From Candidatus Atribacteria bacterium (GTDB lineage Bacteria > Atribacterota > Phoenicimicrobiia > Phoenicimicrobiales > Stramentimicrobiaceae): 8,043 nucleotides of DNA. The position numbers and the translations under genes are program-made. The first letter of the stretch is position 1; every line of letters begins with the position of its first letter. The notes beneath the pieces were generated by a model. It did no database searches. It was not told the origin of the DNA and saw nothing but the letters and a program-made list of their open reading frames with translations. The stretch is taken from the NCBI GenBank assembly GCA_016934875.1, contig JAFGSC010000096.1:1-8043 (forward strand), written 5' to 3'. Shown here piece by piece: positions 1 to 5,349 of the stretch.

Positions 1-48
1 ATTTGAATAATTTAAGAATAAGCTAAAATTAGTTTGTCTTGATTGATT

Positions 49-1263
49 ATGAAAATTCTTGTTATAAGTTCAGTTTTCCCGAATAAAATGGAACCGAATT
101 TAGGTATTTTTGTGAAGAAAAGGATGTTTGCTGTTGCCAGGTATAATGAAATTAAAGTGATAGCACCTATTCCTTTTTTTCCGTTCCTTAAATTACTTAA
201 GAAATTTGACAATAATTTAATACCAACACGAGAAATTCAAGATGGTATTGATGTTTATCATCCGCGATTTTTTTATATACCAGGTCTGTTTAAGTTTTTA
301 GATGGTTTTTTTTACTTCTTGTCAATTATCTACTTAGTAATAAAAATAAAAAAAGAATTCAAATTTGAATTAATTGACGCGCATTTTGCTTATCCAGATG
401 GATTGGCAGCCGTTTTAATTTCTAAAGCTTTAAATGTGCCTGTTATTATCACACTCAGAGGTGTTGATGTTATTCGTTATTCTAAATATTTTATAAGAAA
501 ACTATTAATAAAATATACATTAAATCATGCTACCGAAGTGATCAGTGTAAGTAACGATTTAAGATTAAAAGCAATACAAGTATTTAATATTAATAGATAT
601 ATTAGTGTTATTCCAAATGGGATTGATTTATCACTTTTTAAGCCAATAGATAAGAATATAGCGAGAGAAAAATTAGAGCTTCCCTTAGATAAAGAAATCA
701 TTCTTTCGATTGGCGGATTAGTAGAAAGAAAAGGTTTTCATCGTGTGATAAAGATTTTACCAAGTCTTTTAAAGAAAAAGCCTAATTTATTATATATTAT
801 TGTTGGGGGACCTTGCCGTGAAGGAAATATTGAACAACAGATTCGCAAGATGATTAAAGAGTTGTCGTTAGAAAATCATGTCTTGATGACTGGTGAGGTA
901 CCAAATGACGCAATCGGATATTGGATAAATGCTGCTGATATATTTTGTTTGGTGACAAGTAATGAAGGTTGGGCAAATGTATTTTTTGAAGCTTTTGCTT
1001 GTGGGAAACCTGTTGTAACAACTAAAATTGGTGGAAATCCGGAAGTAATAAAAGATACAGAATATGGAATATTAATTGAATTAAATAGTGAAAGAGAACT
1101 CGAAGAAGCTTTGATAAAGGGTTTGGATACAAAATGGAATAAACAACAAATAATTAACTATGCAAAATCCAATACCTGGGAATATGTAGCTAAAGAAGTA
1201 ATTCAACTGTTTGAAAAAGTAATCCATAATCAATATAATCTCAAAGGTAATATAGTCGTTTAG
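49..1263 (+). CDS. GT4 family glycosyltransferase (TuaC-like)
   Basis: Predicted retaining glycosyltransferase of family GT4 (GT-B fold), 404 residues, a normal length for the family. It would move a sugar from a nucleotide-sugar donor to a lipid-linked or growing glycan on the cytoplasmic face of the membrane. Seen in the sequence: an N-terminal Rossmann strand with the GT4 opening MKILVISSVFPN and G19-I-F-V; AHFAYPDG at 111-118, as in TuaC-type enzymes; SVIPNGID at 186-193; the donor-domain start GGLVERKG at 222-229; and the EX7E signature with E306 and E314 in EGWANVFFEAFACGKPVV. A hydrophobic stretch at about 74-100 may help membrane docking. The ATG at 49 is preferred over the in-frame TTG at 43 because the family motif begins right there; no clear Shine-Dalgarno is visible. 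Donor and acceptor sugars cannot be told. The family is secure, while the TuaC-like subtype is a resemblance from memory. Confidence 0.93.
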   Translation: MKILVISSVFPNKMEPNLGIFVKKRMFAVARYNEIKVIAPIPFFPFLKLLKKFDNNLIPTREIQDGIDVYHPRFFYIPGLFKFLDGFFYFLSIIYLVIKIKKEFKFELIDAHFAYPDGLAAVLISKALNVPVIITLRGVDVIRYSKYFIRKLLIKYTLNHATEVISVSNDLRLKAIQVFNINRYISVIPNGIDLSLFKPIDKNIAREKLELPLDKEIILSIGGLVERKGFHRVIKILPSLLKKKPNLLYIIVGGPCREGNIEQQIRKMIKELSLENHVLMTGEVPNDAIGYWINAADIFCLVTSNEGWANVFFEAFACGKPVVTTKIGGNPEVIKDTEYGILIELNSERELEEALIKGLDTKWNKQQIINYAKSNTWEYVAKEVIQLFEKVIHNQYNLKGNIVV

Positions 1264-1273
1264 GGTTAATTTT

Positions 1274-1301
1274 TCAGTATATAAAACCGCTGATATACTG
1301 A
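1274..1301 (+). promoter_or_regulatory. Hairpin A in GT4-CapK intergenic leader
   Basis: TCAGTATAT at 1274-1282 pairs perfectly with ATATACTGA at 1293-1301, giving a 9-bp stem with a 10-base loop. Its 3' arm overlaps the 5' arm of the next hairpin by five bases (1297-1301), so the two folds exclude each other. The pairing is seen directly; any regulatory role is inference. The stem is AT-rich and alone would be weak. Confidence 0.4.
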
Positions 1302-1329
1302 TTCCATCGCTCCAAGCGATGGAATCAGT
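1297..1329 (+). promoter_or_regulatory. Perfect 14-bp hairpin before the CapK-like gene
   Basis: ACTGATTCCATCGC at 1297-1310 pairs without mismatch to GCGATGGAATCAGT at 1316-1329 around a five-base loop (TCCAA). This is by far the strongest inverted repeat noticed in the non-coding parts of the window. It ends 34 bases before the next start codon. It is followed by GAAATTTTAAAC, not by a T-tract, so it is not a textbook intrinsic terminator. It could still be an attenuating or RNA-stabilising structure between genes 1 and 2, or a small dispersed palindromic repeat. Confidence 0.6.
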
Positions 1330-1363
1330 GTGAAATTTTAAACATTAATGGGTATAAAATAAA

Positions 1364-2719
1364 ATGAATAAATTTTTTGTTAAGAACTTTTTATTTCCAA
1401 TACATGAGTTTTTATTAGGAAGAAAGACGCTTGCTTTACTTAAAACCATAGATAATTCACAATGGCTTTCTTCAGAAAACCTGGAAATATACCAGTATAA
1501 TAAATTAAAAACGTTATTAAAATATGCATACGAAAATGTCCACTATTATAGGGATTCTTTTTGTAAAATTGGATTAATTCCTGAGGATATAAAAAGTGTT
1601 AAGGATTTAAAAAATCTACCTTTCATTACAAAGAATCTTATAAAACGGAATTTGGAAAAATTTAAATCAGCGAGTTTAAGAAAGAAGTTATTTCGTATGA
1701 ACACAGGAGGTTCAACCGGTGAACCACTAATATTTTTTGTTGATAAGGATCGAATTTGTCATGATCGGGCGGCTCATTTACGAGCAAGACGATGGTGGAA
1801 TATAGATATTGGCGATAAGGAAATTGTTTTTTGGGGATCGCCAGTAGAATTAAACACACAGGACAGGTTAAAAACTTTTCGAGATCTGTTCCTTAATACA
1901 AAGTTATTATCAGCATTCAAAATGGGCGAACGACAGATGTTTGAATATGCAAAAATGATTGAAAAGTATAAACCCAAACACATTTTCGGTTATCCCAGCT
2001 CAATTTATCTTTTCAGTCGCTTCCTGAGAAAAAATGGAATAAAAATAAATCAAAATATGGTCAGGACTATTTTTGTTACAGGAGAAGTGCTATATCCTTA
2101 CCAAAAAGTAACTATTGAACAAACTTTTGGCTGTCCGGTTGCAAACGGGTATGGAGGTAGAGACGGAGGCTTCATTGCCCATGAATGTCCACAACATAGA
2201 CTTCATGTTTCAGAAGATATTATTGTGGAAATTATTAATGAAAAAGGAGAGCCCGCTAGTTGTGGTGAGAAAGGAGAGATTGTTATCACTCATTTAAATT
2301 GGTTCGGAATGCCTTTTATTCGATACAAAATGGGTGATATTGCCAGTCGATCTGATGAGATGTGTCCTTGCGGAAGGGTGCTTCCTATATTAACGAATAT
2401 ACAGGGACGAAGCGCTGATTTCATTTTAACTCCCGAGGGAAATATTTTGCATGCGCTCTCTGTTATATATCCGATAAGGGATATCGAGGGCATCCAGCAG
2501 TTCAAAATCATCCAAAAAACTTTGAATAGCTTAATCGTGAATATCGTTAAAAGCGAAGATTATAATTGCAAAAGTGAGAATAAATTAAATCAATACTTTG
2601 AGCAGCTTCTTGGCAAAGATGTAACTGTCGAAATAGATTATGTTGATAATATTGCTGAAGAGAAGTCTGGAAAATTCAGGCATGTCGTTTCACATGTTAA
2701 GCCCGAAGTTCTTAATTGA
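1364..2719 (+). CDS. CapK/PaaK-like adenylate-forming enzyme (phenylacetate-CoA ligase family)
   Basis: Cytoplasmic 451-residue member of the adenylate-forming superfamily, closest by eye to the CapK/PaaK (COG1541) group found in capsule and exopolysaccharide clusters. Such enzymes activate a carboxylic acid as acyl-AMP, often then as a CoA thioester; the CapK branch has no well-settled substrate. Seen: a helical N-terminus with the YENVHYYRD region (about 56-64); the ATP phosphate loop NTGGSTGEP at 113-121; FVTGE at 237-241; NGYGGRDGG at 261-269 in the place of the usual YG-S/T-x-E motif; HECPQH at 273-278; MPFIRYKMGD at 316-325 with the ribose-contacting Asp; CPCGR at 334-338; and a C-terminal SGKFRHV at 435-441 with the likely catalytic Lys437. 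The Cys residues may form a metal site. It starts 100 bases after the glycosyltransferase and 46 bases before the ATP-grasp gene. Its likely role is activating an acyl group for glycan decoration (inference). Confidence 0.88.
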   Translation: MNKFFVKNFLFPIHEFLLGRKTLALLKTIDNSQWLSSENLEIYQYNKLKTLLKYAYENVHYYRDSFCKIGLIPEDIKSVKDLKNLPFITKNLIKRNLEKFKSASLRKKLFRMNTGGSTGEPLIFFVDKDRICHDRAAHLRARRWWNIDIGDKEIVFWGSPVELNTQDRLKTFRDLFLNTKLLSAFKMGERQMFEYAKMIEKYKPKHIFGYPSSIYLFSRFLRKNGIKINQNMVRTIFVTGEVLYPYQKVTIEQTFGCPVANGYGGRDGGFIAHECPQHRLHVSEDIIVEIINEKGEPASCGEKGEIVITHLNWFGMPFIRYKMGDIASRSDEMCPCGRVLPILTNIQGRSADFILTPEGNILHALSVIYPIRDIEGIQQFKIIQKTLNSLIVNIVKSEDYNCKSENKLNQYFEQLLGKDVTVEIDYVDNIAEEKSGKFRHVVSHVKPEVLN

Positions 2720-2754
2720 AATTTTAAATAAAATGCTATAAAATAAATTTTCGC

Positions 2755-2758
2755 GGAG
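2755..2758 (+). promoter_or_regulatory. Shine-Dalgarno GGAG for the GTG-started ATP-grasp gene
   Basis: GGAG lies seven bases before the GTG at 2766. It is the clearest ribosome-binding site in the window, and it supports the non-ATG start, since no in-frame ATG occurs before the conserved SVLVIG strand. Confidence 0.6.
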
Positions 2759-2765
2759 TAAAAAA

Positions 2766-4019
2766 GTGGGAGCGACAACAGATAATGGTAATAAGTCTGT
2801 CCTTGTCATCGGAGTATCCACGCAGATCGGATTAACGATCATTCGTTCTTTCGGTGCGCGTGGAATAAAAATCTATGGCATCGGCAACAACAAAACAGAT
2901 GTCGGACTATATTCTAAATACCTTACTAAAGGATTTGTTATACCTTTTAATTTGAACAATGATACATTTATTAACAACATCTTAAAGATCATTCAGGAAA
3001 ATAATATTCATTATGTTTACGCTATTGCTGAAAACATACTGGTTGAGCTAAATAAACATCGAGAAAAAATTGAACAATATGCGAGGTTATTGATTCAAGA
3101 TGAAAAAAGACTAAATATAGCCTTGAATAAACATAAGACCACCGAAATCGCAAAGAGTTTGGGAATTCCAGTTCCAAAATCGATAATGATTGATGGTATA
3201 TCAAAAATAGAGTCATGTAAAGAACTTCAATTCCCTGTTATCATTAAACCTTTTTCTTCTGTTATAGATAATAAAGATGATAAAAAGCGATTGAATTTTA
3301 GAATTAAGTATATTGCATCGTTCAAAAAAATTAAAGAATATTTTAATGATTTTGAATTTAACAGCAACTTTCCTATCGTTCAAGAATACTGCGGTGGTGA
3401 AGAAAATGGATTTGGTATCATGATGCATAAAGGTGAAGCGATAGCCTGTTGTCAGTACAAAATATTGCGAAATTCACCACCTAATGGGGGTGTACCGGTC
3501 TATGTTGAAAGTAAGCCAATAGATCCTCAACTAAAAGACTATTCAGAAAAACTACTTAAAAAGTTAAACTGGGAGGGAGTTGCTGAACTGGATTATATTA
3601 AACATTCAGGAGATAATGCGTTTAAATTTTTGGAGATCAATGGACGCTTTTGGGGCTCTTTGCCAGTTGTTGTTAAATCAGGAGTTGATTTCCCATATTT
3701 ACTATACCAGATGGCAGAAGGACAGAATCCAGCTAAAGTTTTTAACTATAAAAGTGGTATTAAATGTAGATTGCTTGGTGGATACACAAGATCGTTAATC
3801 GAAAGCCTTGTCGCACAGCGAAACGAAGTAACCAAAGAATTAATTGGCACGCGAAAAGAAGCTATTATAAATTATTTAAAATCTTTCCATCCATCGGTAA
3901 AATATCATATTCAAAGTTTCGATGATCCTTTGCCTGGAATTATCGATATTGGATTAATACTGGCTAGACCACTAACTTCCTCGTTGGGCTTTGCAAAAAA
4001 GAAACTTAAAAGAATGTAA
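2766..4019 (+). CDS. ATP-grasp domain protein (carboxylate-amine ligase type)
   Basis: Predicted cytoplasmic ATP-grasp enzyme of 417 residues, similar to the predicted ATP-grasp group COG3919. These enzymes form an acyl-phosphate from a carboxylate and ATP and then join it to an amine or other nucleophile. Seen: a Rossmann-like pre-grasp domain beginning SVLVIGVSTQIG (11-22); SLGIPVPKS at 131-139; FPVIIKPF at 156-163 with the ATP-binding Lys161; VQEYCGGEE at 205-213, the hinge that contacts adenine; GVAELDYI at 271-278; and FLEINGRFWGSLP at 288-300, with E290 and N292 as probable Mg2+ ligands. The C-terminal ~100 residues are not recognised. The start is GTG with GGAG seven bases upstream. 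Eight bases separate it from the deacetylase gene, so co-transcription and perhaps coupled translation are likely. Its substrate is unknown; joining an amino acid or similar group to a sugar or its precursor would fit the context (inference). Confidence 0.87.
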   Translation: MGATTDNGNKSVLVIGVSTQIGLTIIRSFGARGIKIYGIGNNKTDVGLYSKYLTKGFVIPFNLNNDTFINNILKIIQENNIHYVYAIAENILVELNKHREKIEQYARLLIQDEKRLNIALNKHKTTEIAKSLGIPVPKSIMIDGISKIESCKELQFPVIIKPFSSVIDNKDDKKRLNFRIKYIASFKKIKEYFNDFEFNSNFPIVQEYCGGEENGFGIMMHKGEAIACCQYKILRNSPPNGGVPVYVESKPIDPQLKDYSEKLLKKLNWEGVAELDYIKHSGDNAFKFLEINGRFWGSLPVVVKSGVDFPYLLYQMAEGQNPAKVFNYKSGIKCRLLGGYTRSLIESLVAQRNEVTKELIGTRKEAIINYLKSFHPSVKYHIQSFDDPLPGIIDIGLILARPLTSSLGFAKKKLKRM

Positions 4020-4027
4020 TAAGCGGT

Positions 4028-5047
4028 ATGAATTTTAAAAAAGTCAATGTTTTTATTACAATAGATGTTGAGACAAGTATTGGAGGAGCATTTAGGAATT
4101 CTGATTTAAGACCAGTAGGGGCCGAAAGACGTATTTTCGGCAAAATCGGTAACAGCTATTATGGGATTCCTCTAATTATTGATATCCTGAATGCGCATCA
4201 GTTAAAGGCTACGTTTTTTGTGGAGGTATTTAATACCTTTTATTTTGGCGAAGAAGATATGAGAGCAGTTTGTGAATATATCTTAAAAAGAGGGCATGAT
4301 GTTCAACTTCATTTACATCCTAACTATTTAAGTTTTAAATTGTGGGATGGAAAGACGCCAATAAAAAAAGTATTTTCGGATAATATTTCTGACTACTCTA
4401 TCTCTAAACAGATTAGGCTTATAAATGATGGAAAAAAAATTCTGGAAAGACTAACGGGACATAAACCTGTCGCTTTCAGGGCGGGAAATTTCGGCGCCAA
4501 TAATGATACATTATTAGCTCTCAGCAAAAATGAAATTTTTCTTGATAGCAGTTATAATGCGGCTTTTATTCATAATCCTAATGAAATTAATCTAAAGACA
4601 GAAATAAATAATCTTCATCGAATAGGAGATGTATTGGAGCTACCAATTACTAATTTCATGGAGTTTTCATTTTTCGATTTCGGAAGATTAAAACCCCTTG
4701 ACATCTGCGGTGTAAGTTATAATGAAATGCGAAAATTATTTAAAAAATCATTATATTCGATTCCTCAAATGATCGTATTAATTTTACACTCATTCAGTTT
4801 TATTTTGACCAGGGATGTTCAATATAACAATGTTCGGCCTAACAAAGTAATTATCTCCAGATTTATGAAACTATGTTCATTTATAAAAAAGTATTCGGAT
4901 AATTTCATAACGCACACTTTTTCCGATATTCATAATGACTTGAAAAAATATGGTCTTAATCAAGATTCTCAACATATTTTTTCCAGGATAGGGATTTTTA
5001 GATCTTCTATAAGAAAGCTGATTCAAGCAACAAATTGCCTTTTTTAA
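4028..5047 (+). CDS. Polysaccharide deacetylase-fold protein
   Basis: A 339-residue protein of the polysaccharide deacetylase (NodB-like, CE4-related) superfamily. No signal peptide or membrane segment is evident, so it probably acts in the cytoplasm on a lipid-linked or nucleotide-bound glycan (inference). Seen: motif 1 as ITIDVET (10-16, Asp13) in place of the usual TFDDG; LKATFFVEVF at 59-68; motif 2 as GHDVQLHLHPNY at 89-100, with His95 and His97 as likely metal ligands; FRAGNFGAN at 150-158, with Arg151; LELPITNF at 203-210; and LHSFSF at 253-258 with His254, the closing His motif. The IDVE plus QLHLHP pattern is that of a divergent branch common in exopolysaccharide clusters. It follows the ATP-grasp gene by eight bases with only a weak AAGCGG upstream. 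It is the last gene before the 302-base gap, so it may end the transcription unit. Fold and metal motifs are clear; the substrate is unknown. Confidence 0.88.
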   Translation: MNFKKVNVFITIDVETSIGGAFRNSDLRPVGAERRIFGKIGNSYYGIPLIIDILNAHQLKATFFVEVFNTFYFGEEDMRAVCEYILKRGHDVQLHLHPNYLSFKLWDGKTPIKKVFSDNISDYSISKQIRLINDGKKILERLTGHKPVAFRAGNFGANNDTLLALSKNEIFLDSSYNAAFIHNPNEINLKTEINNLHRIGDVLELPITNFMEFSFFDFGRLKPLDICGVSYNEMRKLFKKSLYSIPQMIVLILHSFSFILTRDVQYNNVRPNKVIISRFMKLCSFIKKYSDNFITHTFSDIHNDLKKYGLNQDSQHIFSRIGIFRSSIRKLIQATNCLF

Positions 5048-5277
5048 GAATGACTGGCTTTTCAGAAATTATTCATTCACTATCGATATTCCTCCAAGTT
5101 CAAATTTGAAACCATAATTACAAAAATTGGACAAAACCTAACCATCTTGTTCATAAAAGTAACTAAAAGAATCATCTGTAAGTGTTATGGTTAATAAAAA
5201 TCTTGATATATTAATTATTTTAATCCTAATAAGTTGTAATGAAATTGGATTTTATTTATTATTAGAATAAGCTGGAT

Positions 5278-5293
5278 TGGCATAATAATTGTT
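5278..5293 (+). promoter_or_regulatory. Possible sigma-54 (-24/-12) promoter
   Basis: TGGCATAATAATTGTT resembles the sigma-54 consensus TGGCACG-N4-TTGC(A/T). The TGGCA and TTG blocks and their spacing match, but the -12 element reads TTGT and not TTGC. Transcription would start near 5304, leaving a leader of about 45 bases before the ATG at 5350. One mismatch in the -12 dinucleotide and the AT-rich setting make this only a candidate. No enhancer-binding-protein gene is in the window. Confidence 0.3.
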
Positions 5294-5340
5294 CTTTAAA
5301 AAATATAATTAACTTTTTTGAGGACGAAGCTAATTTTTAT

Positions 5341-5345
5341 AGGTG
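5341..5345 (+). promoter_or_regulatory. Possible ribosome binding site AGGTG for the secreted lyase-like gene
   Basis: AGGTG sits four bases before the ATG at 5350. This is shorter spacing than ideal, but it is the only purine-rich match close to the start, and the signal peptide begins exactly at this ATG. Confidence 0.35.
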
Positions 5346-5349
5346 TCTC

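Larger units (their letters stand above)
5048..5349 (+). other. AT-rich intergenic region between deacetylase and secreted lyase-like gene
   Basis: The longest gene-free stretch of the window (302 bases). It holds a 12-bp palindrome, TTCAAATTTGAA, at 5099-5110; a CTAATAA/TTATTAG pair near 5226-5264; a 27-codon ORF of doubtful reality at 5187-5270; and a possible sigma-54-type promoter at 5278-5293. There is no convincing terminator for the upstream genes: only a 6-bp GAATGA/TCATTC pair at about 5048-5077, without a T-tract. The size of the gap suggests that the next gene has its own promoter. Confidence 0.6.

Noticed and set aside
29..36. TTAGTTTG as a Bacteroidota -7 promoter element (TAnnTTTG)
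   Set aside because: It has one mismatch, no -33 partner within the window, and lies only 12 bases before the ATG.
43..48. TTG at 43 as the start of the glycosyltransferase
   Set aside because: The ATG two codons later begins exactly at the conserved GT4 strand, and the TTG has no ribosome site.
1..48. Tail of an upstream gene or a promoter
   Set aside because: The stretch is too short and AT-rich to support either call.
306..313. Run of eight T as a possible slippage or programmed frameshift site
   Set aside because: The glycosyltransferase frame is intact across it and all downstream motifs are in the same frame.
356..371. 16-bp palindrome AATTCAAATTTGAATT, whose 12-bp core recurs at 5099-5110
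   Set aside because: The first copy is inside a well-supported coding region and reads as ordinary codons. AT-rich 12-bp palindromes are expected by chance at this length, so the recurrence is weak evidence of a shared operator.
5048..5077. GAATGA/TCATTC inverted repeat as a terminator after the deacetylase
   Set aside because: The stem is only six base pairs, the loop is about 18 bases, and no T-tract follows.
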